Shown: in pieces, positions 12,201 to 23,859 of the stretch | How positions within the stretch are numbered: position 1 is the stretch's first letter | Layout: each line of letters begins with the position of its first letter | Source of the DNA: Siniperca chuatsi | Lineage: Eukaryota; Chordata; Actinopteri; Centrarchiformes; Sinipercidae | Direction of reading: 5' to 3' | DNA length: 64,000 bases | Assembly (NCBI RefSeq): GCF_020085105.1 | Contig: NC_058058.1 | Span: forward strand, 6,502,175 to 6,566,174 | Notes under the pieces: generated by a model | The model's input: only the letters and a program-made list of their open reading frames with translations | The model's database searches: none | What the model was told of the DNA's origin: nothing | Position numbers and translations under genes: made by a program

Positions 12201-14049
12201 TGTATTTGCCAAAATGTCGATGATTAAGATGATTAAAATTGATGTTATTTCATTCATGGACACAGATCCTCAATCAGACTCAGGAAACAACTTAATCTGC
12301 AAACACGGAATTGTTATTTTTTTTATGTTTTTAAAAACAAAAGTTTGTGGGGCATTATAACCTCTGGAAAGACTTTCCACTAGGTAGGGCTGCAACTAAT
12401 GATTCTTTTCATTACCGATTAATCTGCGTATTATTTTCTCGATTAATGGTTAAGTCTTTTAAAAAATGTTTTCACAAGTTTCAGTCAACTCAAGATATTG
12501 AGTTTTCTATCACATATGGAGAAAAAAAAGCAGAAAATCCTCCCATTTGAGAAAGTGGAACCAGCATATATGTTGGGCATTTCTGCTTGAAATGATTAAT
12601 CGATTACCAAAATAGTTGTCAATTAATTTTCTTTCATCTAATTAATCGACAAATCGTTTCAGACCAACAACAGTTCAGAATTAAACCTACATCCTTCTTA
12701 ATGTCTCTTTCCAATTGGGTGTGAAAGTGTTGGGTTTTACGACATCAGGACAATTTGGGCGGAGTCAACCCGATGTCACTCGCAGAAAACATTTAATAAA
12801 TCGACCACCTTTCCTTTAACACAAATATACTCTAGCCCTAGTGTTTGCCGCATCGTGTATGACCATTACATTCGAGTCACAGAGCTCGACATCAGTTTTT
12901 CCTAAAAATAAATACCCCAAACTTTGTTTAACAAAACCTCCAGCTGTTCTGAAGGTATTTCCAGAATCCTCAAAGACTCCTCGAACAGTCTGGATGAAAA
13001 GATATTCTGTCTGTTAAAAGGTAAAAGGTTAAAAAGGTTTTTAAGTTTTGCCTTTTTTCCTATTTCAAACAAAGACGATAGCCGGAAATGACGTATGTCA
13101 GTGCTTTAAAAACTATCAGAGCAGTTATATTTGTCTGTGTCGATGTTGCACTGTATTTTTTTATGTTTTCATACATGTTCCTCATATCGTACAAAATGAG
13201 CTGGGAGACTGGCTACCTGAATAGGAAACACAGTTGCAAACGGATTAAAATTGTAATTTTTTCGTGCAAACCTAATATTTTTTCATCCAGATGGTTAAAA
13301 GAGTCTTTGAGGATTCTGGAAATAACTTAACAACTTCAGTAAGTATTGTTGGAATAACTGGAAATGTTTGAAAACCCACGGAGAAATGACTTTTTGAAAG
13401 AAACAGGTGCTTAGCTCAGTGACTCGATTGTAATGGCAGTACACGAGAGGCACAAACTGGGCCACACACACACACACACACACACACTAACTAACCTCTG
13501 CAGCTCACCTGATCCGTCAGTAAAAAGAAAATTCTATGAAATCCTTTCAACTAAAGTCTGATGTGCAGCTCACCTGAGACGAGTCATGCTGCTTCGCCTG
13601 CGGGGCCCTTTGGCTGTGGCTACCAGTGACGGCAGCCTCAGAGGGGTCTTGGTCCCCCTGCTTCCTCCTGCTGTGGGTGGAGGGTGAACAGAGCTGGTGA
13701 GCAGGTAGGTCTGAACCAGAGCTCTGCTCTTCTGGACCGCTCTCTGATGCCACGGTCCACGGATGTCCAAACCCAAGCCGAGCACGGCTGTCGGGGGTGC
13801 AGCTCCAGCGGTGCCACTCATTGCTCTCTGAAACTGTGTCACACCTGGAGGAGAATTTACCTGAAAATGCCCTCTGGTAGTTAAACTAGAAACTGATGTA
13901 TCCCGCCACACATGGACGGCCCTACAAATGAAAATACAATCAGCTGAAGGATAGATATCAAGGGTTTCCGACTGCACAGACCTGGATCTGTGTGTGTCTA
14001 CAGCTACAGGCCGTGGGGGGTGAATGGAGAGGGGATTGTAGCGCTCCAC
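9300..14049 (-). CDS. Unrecognised Pro/Ser/Arg-rich protein, two 3' coding exons
   Basis: Two minus-strand exons join in phase: 13574-14049 (AG acceptor before VERYNPLSIHPPRP, donor CAG|GTGAGC) and 9300-9900 (acceptor CACAG, ending TAA). They give 358 residues. The 5' start was not found; the GTG at 14049 is an internal codon after a splice acceptor, not a start. The protein is low in predicted structure, with basic patches (PRRRSSM, KPRRVRRHSH), a KRPPPPPF proline run, a Gln/His cluster and an acidic C-terminus EEVDSESVDEGFMDELDSKI. Such composition suggests a nuclear or scaffold protein, but that is inference. An alternative small intron between about 13914 and 13980 is possible because a good acceptor (TTTGTAG) occurs there. 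The 3' UTR would have to run through the Tc1 remnant next door. I do not know the family. Confidence 0.6.
9957..10870. repeat. Interspersed repeat with two internal copies
   Basis: Text such as 'catgctaacatgctcaataa', 'ttagcaggtgt', 'gcaggtatttggtcataaa', 'caatccatcca' and 'tggtggcgctagaggaaaag' marks a high-copy teleost repeat. The first half (about 9960-10170) recurs at about 10500-10760, so this is a partial tandem or full-plus-partial copy. It sits in the intron of the unrecognised gene. Confidence 0.65.
11468..11580 (+). repeat. LINE-like 3' end fragment
   Basis: 'tcagtttttattttataaag' followed by 'cccaaaatcacaa' and a 'gagctttatagcc' element resembles the 3' ends of teleost non-LTR elements of the 'TTTATATAGCCCAATATCACA' class. 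It is short and degenerate. Confidence 0.45.
11690..11990. mobile_element. Fold-back element, about 300 bp
   Basis: The left arm (ctggctctgtccaagcgtaa, then aaatccacctagcaacacct) pairs with the right arm (aggtgctggtaggtggattt, then ttggacagacccaggctagc). The outer ends carry 'tatgctaagctaagctaac'. This is a typical teleost MITE with no coding capacity. Confidence 0.65.
11993..12155. mobile_element. Short palindromic MITE
   Basis: 'gtaacactttatagagtatt' plus 'tgtaacatttcaac' near the left end pairs with 'gttgaaatgtttcaaatact' plus 'ctataaa' near the right. The right end 'ggactatccaagtaaagtgt' is a terminus I associate with a common teleost MITE family. Confidence 0.65.
12385..12665. mobile_element. 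MITE of the 'gctgcaactaatgatt' family
   Basis: It begins 'gggctgcaactaatgattct' and ends with 'attaatcgacaaatcgtttc', near-complementary ends rich in ATTAATCG. The interior has the usual 'agttttctatcaca...ggagaaaa' text. Other copies in this window: 43090-43420, 50935-51540 (interrupted), 54340-54940 (two adjoining copies) and 60594-60890. Confidence 0.7.
12941..13345. repeat. Inverted repeat, arms about 70-80 bp
   Basis: The left arm contains 'atttccagaatcctcaaaga' and 'tctggatgaaaa'. The right arm holds the reverse complement, 'tctttgaggattctggaaat', after 'tttttcatccaga'. The arms are separated by about 250 bp. It is probably an old fold-back transposon lying in the intron of the unrecognised gene. 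Confidence 0.65.
13461..13488. repeat. (CA)n microsatellite
   Basis: A run of about 13 CA units in an intron; likely length-polymorphic. Confidence 0.85.
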
Positions 14050-14314
14050 CTGTGGGCATCGGATGCCATCAATGATGCATGTTCATCAATGATGCATGGC
14101 TGGAGCTGGTCAGGTGGACGCCACCTCTTTTCCCTCTTCCCCAGGTCAGCTTACAGACGGAGGGAACAGGTGGTGAACAGAAGGGGCTAAGTGAGTGTTG
14201 GTTGAACGTCCAGGAAATGTAGATGTGATACAATGAACTTCAGGTAGAAAGCACCCTCACTCAATGGTAACAGACTGGAAAACGTTGGATTGCGGCTCAC
14301 TGTTGCTGAGGAAC

Positions 14315-14445
14315 ACTTCAGTTGTTAAGTACTTTTACTTAAGTATCACTTTCAATGGAGGACTTTTAGTTGTAATGGAATATTTTTAGTGTGGTATTAG
14401 TACTTTTACTGAAGTACAGGATCTGAATACTTCCTCCACTACTAG
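14315..14445. repeat. Fragment of the 'acttttacttaagta' repeat family
   Basis: The text 'acttttacttaagtatcact ... ggtattagtacttttactga ... gaatacttcctccact' matches the right ends of the elements at 42910-43730, 43730-44545, 52675-53490 and 58055-58340. Confidence 0.65.
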
Positions 14446-15234
14446 TCTTGGTATGGTAGTTCATAATCTCCCATATGGCATTCAGCTGGGTCGAGATCTG
14501 GTGACTGAAGGTCATAGCATGATTTTCATACGCATCAAACCTTTAGGTGACCGCTCGTACCCTGCACGGAGGCATCTGCATTAGTTTTGTTCCTCCACTC
14601 AGGTTTTCCCTTTAATTAGTCACCTGTCTGTGTATTTGGCTGCTAGCAGCCCGTTTAAAAGAGCGTTACAGTGCCAGGGTGCAGCTCAGGTCATACAACA
14701 CCAAACTGACCCTCATTCGACCTCCCGCAGTCGGCTCGTGCCTTTAAGCTCCTTCGTATCGTCTTGCTCCATCTGGGCTGGACCTCCTCCAGGGTTGACA
14801 GCCAACCCTCGGGATACAAGTGTGATCCAGCAGCGGAAACATTGCACCTTTACCCTTAATTGTAACTGGCCTCAAGGAGCTTCAGAGCAGGAGCACCGAG
14901 GCAAGTCAGCAGGCAGCCTGAGGTGGTAGTTAATCAACTGCAAGTGGGTATAAAAATGCATCAGTTTGACTAAATCAAGTCAAACTGTGTCTTCATGTTT
15001 TTTTGTTAGTCTTTACAATCTGCTGTATTTATCTTAGATTTGACAGAATATATGTAATCATGCTATAAAGTTTAGTACAGTTCTACTTTAAATATATATA
15101 AGTTAGAACAATATAAGTTGAAGTGTACTCATAAATAAATGGGTGATCATCTCCACTGTAAGAAATACAAACAACAAAACTCAGGTTTATATTATTTATT
15201 ATTAAAAACTTCAAAGCGAAAACAAAACAGCGCA

Positions 15235-15652
15235 TCCCTCCTCTGGACCGCGGGCTGCTTGTCCTCTGCTGGATGTCTCCTGGTACTGCATCTGCTTCAC
15301 CACCTGCAGCTCTGTGAGGGAGGAGCAGAAAAAAAACAACAACAAAAAACTGTCTTTAGTGGAGATTATTAAACAGAAATGCTGCTCCTACAGTCAATCT
15401 ACCAGTGTAACGTACATCACAGTTCAAGGCCTTCTTTTCCAGTATTAGTTTTCAAGATTTCTTTACTTTAATGCTATTGTTACAAGCTATTTTCACGACA
15501 CACACACACACACACATTTCACATTCTCATGTCTGAAAGGTAAACTGCACGGGAACTAACATGGAAGTCATCCTGGCGTCACCACAGTGCAGTTGCTCGG
15601 TCTCCTGCAGCTCTGGCATTTTATCATCAGTCTTCATTTTACCTACAAAAAC
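15235..15652 (-). other. Possible terminal exon pair of an unidentified small gene
   Basis: On the minus strand, a TTTTTGTAG acceptor precedes GTAAAATGAAGACTGATG (about 15565-15652), which ends at a GTTAGT donor. A CTCCCTCACAG acceptor near 15318 precedes a stretch that can read ELQVVKQMQYQETSSRGQ and stop, with an AATAAA signal at 15195-15200. However, the two pieces do not join in a frame that keeps this reading. They could be 5' non-coding or alternative exons of the unrecognised gene to the left, or chance. Transcript data would decide. Confidence 0.2.
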
Positions 15653-15829
15653 GGGGACAAACAAAAGAAAACACCAACTGTTATTTAACTTCTACAATGA
15701 ACCTACAGTTTATAAAGCGAGTTACTCTAAAGATCGTGAGAAAACAACATTTACTACTTTTTAAATGCCCCGCACGCCCTCACTGGTGTTATTATGTTAT
15801 TATGGCTGATTAGTAATTAAAGTTGGGCA

Positions 15830-16115
15830 GAGCTATTCTAAACGTCAATTAAAGCCCGTTGTGGCTCCAGAGGGAACTGCGAGAAATTTGAAGTCCTCAA
15901 GTGATGTCACTTGAGTCAGCATCATTGGGGCTCAAGACTACAAGTTTGAACATCTGGGGGAGCAGAGTTAGAAAGAAGTGCGGTGACCAGACCTCTGTAG
16001 GCCGATCCTCATCTCTGCTGCAGCCTGAGGCTACATTAGCTGCTACTAGCATAAAACACCCGAATCTCTGACCGAACTGTCAACGGTAGAGTTGCATTGT
16101 GGGTAACGTAGGCGC
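15830..16115. repeat. Interspersed repeat, unclassified
   Basis: The block from 'gtggctccagagggaactgc' through 'agtgatgtcacttgagtcag' to 'gcattgtgggtaacgtaggc' looks like a teleost interspersed repeat. I see no termini or coding frame. Confidence 0.4.
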
Positions 16116-19100
16116 CAGGTTTTAACAAGGAATAAGAATGTGTGGAATAATAATAATAAAAAAAGAAAGACTATCTCTGTTTCTGCTGCATCGATTTTGA
16201 TCTTTTATTCTAAACTGTCGACCATGTTATGAGAGTGCAATGTTAAATTTTAAAGCAACGCGTATATGTTTAATATATAAAAGACTGGGTTCTTCTCTCG
16301 TTCTGAGATCTGAACAGCGTTTAGCCCATACGTTGCATTTCATTAACTACTGTGGATCTTACCATGCTTTAATGGTGTGGATTCTCAGCCTCCTTCCACT
16401 GGTCGAGGCTCCTGTGGCGAGAGACAAACAATGAGAGTCTGGCAGTGAACTGGTCAGCAGGTTTCTACCATTACTTTTGTTTTATATACCATTACTATTT
16501 TGAGATTGCCACCCTTAAAAAGACAAAAAAAACGACAGCCTGTGGTTTTCTGTGTATATGTGTTTTGTGTGTGCATGTGTTTGTGCAGACAGTGACTGTG
16601 GAGATGCAAAAGAAAACCAAACATGTTTTAAATTGTAAATGCAAGTTATGATGTTATGTGAACATGCATTACAAGTTAATAACTCTTCATGTGTATGTCA
16701 ATGTGAGGAGAAATACAAATATGTTGTATGAATCGTGTGAGAAAGTTAATATACAGGTAAAGTTTTAGAAAGGCATCTCAGCACCCTGAAGTAGATTCAT
16801 TTGTTTACAAACTGCAGAGGGGACGAGACAAATTCATGACAACAACGTTCAAATCCTCGAGGAAGGTAATTCTGTTACAAAGCCATGTGAAGCTGGACTT
16901 CGTACTGACACATCAGGGGTGTTACTGCAAAACCCCAAACAGAGCTGGGAGCTGCACCATAACCATGTACAGAAGTAGACTTGCTCATTTTCAGTGTCAG
17001 TCTTGCAGACTTTGGGGCAGTGCCCTTTTAGAAGAGGCCATTAGAGGCCAAAAAGGGTTGTTCTGGCATCACACTCAGAGACGGACATAGAAAAAATATT
17101 TGGCCAGCTGAAGACTTAACTTAGAAAATGGATCACAGTGCAGACAGATACATCTCGACAGCCTCCAGGGCTTGATTCATGGCATTGGCTGAACACAGTG
17201 TAGTTCCCTCTTGATCAGAGCTTGTGAGAACCATAAACTCCAGGGAGCACCACAGTCCTTTTAAAGCTACACGACAAGTCCTACGTACAAGCAACAAAAA
17301 GGAAAATGCCACAGTCGTGATGTACTGTACTTTTCCCAAAATGGCTGGCTGGTCACTGGCATGACAGGACATTGAAGTTTAACAGGAAGAAGGACAAAAT
17401 GTGAGTAGTGAGAGGTACTGAGAAGAAAGAGTCCAGCACTACTGCAAAATTTTAATCTCAGCGAAGAACTACTTTCACTTTTCCTCCTCACAATCAACTG
17501 ATCGCTAACAGGATGTGAAATAACCAACAACTAAAGGTTTATATAAATTTGCCGTGTCTTACACACAGTCTAACACCAACAACCATCATTTAGATCAGGG
17601 ATCTTAAAAGTTTGAAGTTTAGTAGTAGTTTATTTTCACCGATTATTCATTAAAGGAATATCTGGTAATCTTGCTGCTGCTGTAATATTAGGCCTGTTTG
17701 TAAACACTATTGTTGCTGCGTTAAGACTGAAGTGATTTTAGTCAGTTTATTGCATGGTTTTCTAGTTTCAGTCAGTATATTATTGTGAAGTAGTAGTCAC
17801 TGTTTAAAAAGTATCAAGCAGAGCATTTTTATTGTGGTTCCGTTTTGAGAAAAATAGCATTTTTGAAGTGCATTGCCCTGTTACACTGTAAAACAAAATA
17901 CTGATAGTTATTGATGGTTTTGCTGCTATTATTCTTTGTCTTACTTCTTAAGGGGGTGATCATCTCTAAGTTTTAGAACTACAGTTCCCATGATGCGTTG
18001 GGGGATGTAAACAGGAAGTATGTTGCCATGGATTCAGTGAGTTAGCCTGCAGCCTGGCACCATTAAAAGTATGCCAAATGACCTATTAGCAGTTCCTATT
18101 TGCAATTTAACCATAGATGTGTACAGACAACTAGCACTGGATTATACTTTGACACTAAAGAAAACTTAACATGATGATTCTCAGGCAAGTTCTGGTATTA
18201 TAAGGAGAGTCTCCCCACCCCCCGATGATTTCTAAGCAGATTTATGGACGTTTAATCGCGATGACATCAAAGACGTGATATCCTTGGGAAGTGTCACACT
18301 GAATCTAAAAATGTGCATCATGTCTGTGTTCAGATTTAACTGAGTTATGACTCCAAGAAAGAGTGTGATTTTTGATGCAAATTGCGGCAATCTGGCGCCA
18401 AGGGTTTTAAAGTACCTGTATTCATAAGCTGTGTGTCACAGCTGCTGACCTAGTTGGTAAATGGGCCACGTCAGCAGCCAAACAACAATAACTAACTTTA
18501 CGTTGTTTTCAGAACACCGGCATGCAACCATGGCATTGTGTTTGTGTTTTCTCCCCATACAATACTTGTCTGTTGTAAATAATGCACTGGTGTAGTCAGA
18601 GTATAGACACTTCCGGTGATATAGTAAATCCAAAGTTTATAGCCCTTTGGTTGAACGGAAAGTGAAGAGAAACTGCTTAACATGAACTAAGGAAATTAGT
18701 CATAATTTGTTTGAATTTAAATATTTGCCCTTTTCAAGAGAAAGAAGCCACACCAAACTATCTACACAAACACAAAGTCACAAAAGGTTGTGGTGTAAGG
18801 ATCAAAGTACAGGCAAACTGCATTGAGCATTGGATTAAAAAACAGGATGTCATGACATGGGGACTTACATTTTTTACAATCCCACCCAGAGCAACCCAAG
18901 CAGTATGTGATATGTTTCACTTAAAAACTGCAAAGACATCCCAACCCAGTCCCACAAATATTAATGTTTGTAGTTTTAAAGACATCTCACAGCCAGAGAC
19001 AGAGGGAGTCAGGAGTAGTGATGACAGATGGAGCAGTTCTGTCAGTTGCCAAGGTCAGTGCAATGTCTACACAACTCAGTGATAAACGAAAGCGCTAACT

Positions 19101-19800
19101 ACTATAACATTTAAATAGTTTGAATGATTTTAATAATTTACCATGCTTCAGTGATTCACACTAGTACTGTACTTGTAAAAATAATTATGTGAAACAAAGA
19201 TTGGCTTGCGCACTTGTACTGTTTCTGAAAGGGCAAAAAGCTAGCCAATATAGTAAGAATTTTAACAAATACATTAAAAAGGTACCAAACCAGAAATAAT
19301 CAGTTTCTGTAGTTTTGATTAGACACAGCACTATTTGACTGTTAAAGATATAAAAGCAGTGCAGCACAAAGACAAAACTACATAAAGTTTTTAGTGAATT
19401 ACAGTAGAAAATTTTACTTTGTTCATTGTTGCACACAACCTGCCTATTTCCATTGCTAATTACCTTTTAAATATGGCAAAAACTGTTTACAAACAGCAAA
19501 AATCACCAAAGAAATCAGCACAAGCTGAACGAAGAGTATACAACTGAAATATCTTGTACGGTTGTACAAGAGTTAAGCTTTCTAATGCTTTAAGTTCATT
19601 TTGCTTAAAAACTTCAAGCAATGCCAAAAAATAAAAAACAGGATACCCCTCTCTTGACTTCCAGTGTTCCCAAAATATATGTCAGTGTGTCAAGTTTCAG
19701 CACTGTATTCCACACATCTGTGGTTAGAAACTGTAGTGTTGAACCAGTGACTCAGCCGTCCATACATAGTTCCTTTCATGCATACATACAGAGAAGCCAA
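16116..19800. other. Gene-poor interval, nothing recognised
   Basis: I found no exon with coherent splice sites, RNA gene or clear repeat on either strand. Short open frames here have no family signature and no coding bias that I can see. Confidence 0.45.
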
Positions 19801-19808
19801 AGTACTAC

Positions 19809-19810
19809 AA

Positions 19811-19842
<32 letters not shown>
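19809..19842. repeat. (CA)n microsatellite, about 17 units
   Basis: Uninterrupted CA dinucleotides; the longest such tract in the window and likely polymorphic. Confidence 0.9.
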
Positions 19843-19847
<5 letters not shown>

Positions 19848-20304
19848 GGGCTATAATGTTTTACCACATCCCCACACAAAAAGGTTGAAGAACAGAGATC
19901 TGCACTGTGATGCCATTCTTTGTAAGTGTGATGCCAGAAGCCCTGTAAACGTCACTGTGAGCAGTGACATGGTAGAGAGGACAGAGTAGAGTCAAGTTAT
20001 GGGACAACTGTGCATCTTGTATTATAAACATGGATGGGACACTTACCTTTACTTGTTCAGCTGATCTGTGTAAGCATACCTCTGGCTGCAGTGCAAACAA
20101 GTCCAGGCTTTACTGTCCACTGACTTCTGCAGAACTACTCGTCAATGTAACCCAACTGCAGAGAAGAGCCTCTACTGTGGACTGGGGCAGCCTGTCTTTG
20201 ACAAGCTGGCTGACAGCAGCTAACGCACCTCTCATTTACCCAAAGACATGAAACATACACACGACCACACAGGCACAACACGCCATCCTCTCTTCAAACG
20301 GTGC

Positions 20305-20780
20305 ATGGCAGGGCTCAACATTAACGCTTGCCCACGGCAAGTAAACTCTGTTCGGGCAAGTGGAATGCCTCATGCAGTTGTCCGATCGGGCAAGTGGAAA
20401 ATAAATGTGATGTCTTTATCCATTTTTAAAACAGTTATTGTTGTTAGCAGTCCACTAGCCGTCCATGATGCCTTGGTGGCAGCTCTGATCTCCAACGCAC
20501 TGCGCAATGAAATAACAAGCGACCGTCTTGTTGGACTGGTTTTGTTTTGTTTGGACGATTTTTGTCTGGACGATTTTTGTCATTTTATTTTGCTAATTTA
20601 AAGGTTTGCCTCTGAACGACGAGTGAGAGCCGCTTCTCAGCGACAGACTCTTGTTCAGCGAGCTAACCCAGTAGCACAAAAAGGCCAGCAATGGCAGAGA
20701 GAAGCAGCAGGGAAACAGCCAGAATATTTTCACATCTAACTCTGAATTAAGGGTTTATTTTGACCAAACCAGAGTTGGCG
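20305..20780. repeat. Probable hAT-like transposon fragment
   Basis: It starts 'cagggctcaacattaacgct' followed by repeated 'cgggcaagt' motifs, a terminus I associate with teleost hAT-type elements. A direct repeat 'ggacgatttttgtct' occurs near 20555-20580. No transposase frame is intact and the right end is not found. Confidence 0.35.
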
Positions 20781-21059
20781 GTTTTTTGGTGGGTTTTATT
20801 TTGTTTCTGTTGAGGTGAATGAAGTGTATTTTGATGAGTTAACAAGGCAATTAAGCTATTCTTAGTTTGGTGAAAGAGAAACAAATTCAGAAGGTGTACG
20901 GTCGTATTTTTCTGTTTAGTAAGGAAAATGGGGCCGGGCATGGCGCAAACACACGTGCGCTAATATATCGGCAGGTCGGCGAACATTTTTAACATATCGC
21001 CCAACCCAAACATGACTATACTTCAGAATCAGAAATACTTTGATCCCAGAGGGGAAACT

Positions 21060-22265
21060 CAGGAATGTCAGTGTCAAAGCTTTGGTTTTTTTACTCCAAT
21101 AACGCAAAGTCAAAATGTGTTGCAACACGGGACCAAACCTCTGTAATAGTTACTTTATAGTCTCTTGACTATGAACTCTTCTTAAAAATGTTGTGTCAAA
21201 GGTTTGATTTCTAATTTTACGCCACTGATGCCGTCAAATACATTGGTAGTAAGGGACATGCCTGTTCTGAACCTCTAATATAGTTACTGTGCAGTCTGTT
21301 AAGAGTGCTTGGCACCACGTTTAAACAAATCTTGACCACGAACTTCTCTTTAACGTCAGTGTCAAAGCGGTTTACTATTTTTACTCGAACAACACAAAGT
21401 CAAAATGTGTTGGTAATAAGGGACATCGCTGTTTTGAACCTCTGTAATTTAGTTGCTTAATAGTATGTTAAGTGAGCTTGGCGCCATGTTTACACAAATC
21501 TTGACAAAGAACTTTTCTTTAAGAATGTCAGCGTCAAAGATTTGATTAAAATTTTTGCTCCAATACCCTGTTCCAAACCTCAGTAATACCATTCCTTTGT
21601 AGTCTGTTCAATGTGCTTTGGCGCCACCTTTAAAAGAAATCTTGACTATGAACTTCTCATAAAAAAAAAAAGAAAGTCTGTAGGTGGGTTTCCATCCACC
21701 AGTTTTTAGGCACATTTTCAATGTGCACATCAAAAAATAAATAAAATAAACCTGAGTGGAAATTCGAGGAAATCTCAAAATATCTCAAAACGTTTTTACG
21801 CTTGGCGGAGGTGGAAAAGTTTGTGTACCGATAAAAGCAAAATGTGATACAGTCCAATGGAAACAGACTTGACTTGAAGCATGTGACTTAAACATCCACT
21901 CCACTGAAGATACGAAAAATAGCAGCAGACGAAAACAGGAATAAGATCTGTGTGGAGCGGTGAGGAGACTGTAACGTTCCTCAAATACATCAAACAAAAA
22001 TAAATGCCATATTTCCAATCACGTGTTCGACATTGTTTGACTGGCGCTCATTTAATTATGTCATCTCGTTGTGTCCTCTTCTTCTGCAATGGTTTAAGGG
22101 CACCCGACTGGAGAATTAGCGCCACCAGCTGTTTCTCGACAAACCAGCTCCTAATAGTTGCATAATGGTAGTGGATGGAAACACATTCATTTGCATTCTC
22201 TGGAAATTTGGTTAGTGTCAAAGCTTTCATTTTCATTTTCGCTCCAATAACGCAAAGTCAAAGTG
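21060..22265. repeat. Diverged tandem array, unit about 150-170 bp, interrupted
   Basis: Units near 21069, 21195, 21358, 21526 and 22208 share, in order, 'gtcaaag-tttga', 'cgcaaagtcaaaatgtgttg', 'ctgtaat-tagtt', 'agtctgttaa', 'gcttggcgcca-gttta' and 'aaatcttgac-a-gaacttc'. About four copies are in a row; the last is split off by the insertion at 21667-22200. A short LINE-tail-like sequence (21023-21062) lies at the left end. Confidence 0.7.
21667..22205. mobile_element. DNA transposon (MITE) inserted in the tandem array
   Basis: The left end 'gtaggtgggtttccatccac' and the right end 'gtagtggatggaaacaca' are near-complementary. Both sides continue in tandem-array sequence, so the element entered after the array formed. 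It has no intact transposase. Confidence 0.65.
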
Positions 22266-22554
22266 TTCTGCGATAGGGGAAGTTTAGTGTTTCTTGGCAC
22301 AATCAGTTCAATCTTGTGTACTTGGAAGAAGAATGGCCAAATATTAAAAACTATCTTCCAACTTTACAAGCTATAGTCCAAGCTATAGAGCCACCACCTA
22401 CAGTATCATGATCAACAATAAATGTACATTTCTTAAAAATAGGTGCTATTTGGTCCTCGAGAGTAATAGCTTTTCATTAACAAAACCACTCCAACCGAAG
22501 CTACAGACTTTGAATTTCTTGGTTTGGAAAGTTCCTTCTCATAGTCCAACACCT

Positions 22555-22745
22555 TTAAAGATGGTCAAACCTGTTAAAGAAAAACAAATTGTACACAACA
22601 CCAACACACAGACATAACATTACAAGTTTTAAAATGTACACTTAGGTCAAGTCAATGAGAACTTGTAGTACTATTTTGCAGGATGTTCAGATGCTGTGTG
22701 AAGAATAATCTCTCCAGTGAAATAGTTTCTTCAACTAGCAAAGCC
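22555..22745 (-). other. Duplicated splice-acceptor-like cassette, copy A
   Basis: On the minus strand a strong acceptor-like TTTTTCTTTAACAG is followed by GTTTGACCATCTTTAAAGGT. It is preceded about 100 bp upstream by CATCTGAACATCCTGCAAAA. The same ordered blocks occur at 25380-25570 with moderate divergence. Both copies lie downstream of sfpq on its strand. They may be alternative 3' exons of sfpq transcripts or a shared repeat. No long coding frame is conserved. Confidence 0.5.
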
Positions 22746-22809
22746 CTAAATTATCCTAATATTCATAAATACGTGTCTAATATGATATTTTATTTAACAT
22801 TAACTTGCG

Positions 22810-22985
22810 AGGCACCCCAGTAGCTCACCTGGTAGAGCGCGTACCATGTATCAAGGCTTACCGCAGCGGCCCTTTGCTGCATGTCATGCCCACCCTTCTC
22901 TCTCTCCCCTGCCTTTCCTGTCTCTCACCAGCTATCACTATCATAATAAAGCAGAAATAGAAAAAAAATAAATAAATCTTATCTT
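22810..22985 (+). mobile_element. tRNA-derived SINE
   Basis: The A-box region 'tagctcacctggtagagcgc' is followed by 'gcagcggccctttgctgcat' and a pyrimidine-rich body 'cttctctctctcccctgcct'. It ends with a 'aataaa'-containing A-rich tail. The B box (GGTTCGA) expected between the head and the 'cggccc' block is missing, which suggests an internal deletion. It is a common teleost SINE type. Confidence 0.75.
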
Positions 22986-23699
22986 TAACTTGCTATACAC
23001 AAAAATAAATTAGTAATTATAAGTTTCGTAAGCTGCGTATTCACCTTTAATTCCTTACACTTTTTAAAATATCCAATTGTCTTACCAACTCCAAAGTACT
23101 GGCAGTCATTTGACTTTGACCTTTACTCCCTTGTTTTTCCATTTTCCTTGTGACAAAATCCCTTCCAGGGGTTACATTTCAGTCAGGAAATCCAGTTAAA
23201 CATCTGTCCATTAAGTCACACAGACACTGGACAGTCTATTTACAAAAAAGTACTACATACATGAATCCGAAGGGGTTTGTTATTGCACTAAATTCTCTTT
23301 GTCAATCTTGATAAAGTGGCAAAAGACTCAAGGATTAAAGCATCAAAAAGCTTAGCAAAGGTATCTTTTTTACTCATGAAATGATTATAACTCAGTGTGG
23401 AAGCCATCTAAAAAAAAGTATCAAATTTGGAATAACCCTCAAGGCTGACCTTGGGCGAGGTAAATAAAAAGCTGGTTTAATGTTGTATTAATATTTAGTT
23501 TTAGGCTGTGATCTGAAAAATAGCTACACCAGCACTGATCCACAGACACAAGGGTTGTAAACTGGTTCCAGACTAAACTTATACACGTATATAAAGCATC
23601 ATGTTTCATTAACCATATATATTTCAGCACCATTCGCACTAATTGTCTTACTGTTTTCAAATGTTTTTTGTACTTTTTAAAAATATATATATCTATATG

Positions 23700-23852
23700 C
23701 ACATAGCTTAATGTTTACCTTGTTGTCCTTGTTTTTTTTAAAGCTGTATTTATGTTTATTTCTGTGCATGTACATTGAGAGCAACGAAAAACCGCAGTCA
23801 AATTCCTTGTATGTGTACACACCTGGCCGATAAAGCTGTTTCTGATATGATT
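23700..23852 (+). repeat. LINE 3' tail ('ggccgataaagctg' type)
   Basis: 'gagcaacgaaaaaccgcagt', 'caaattccttgtatgtgtac' and 'ggccgataaagctgtttctg' form a 3' end of the same class as the inverted one at 56568-56640. It is 5'-truncated. Confidence 0.6.
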
Positions 23853-23859
23853 AAACCAA

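Noticed and set aside
14630-14929. 99-codon plus-strand frame
   Set aside because: No recognisable domain, no splice sites, no poly(A) signal in register; kept as chance.
20954-21022. 'atatatcggcaggtcggcga' text as the right end of the 20305 element
   Set aside because: It resembles another repeat family ('atatcgcccaaccc'), so I could not pair it with the left terminus.
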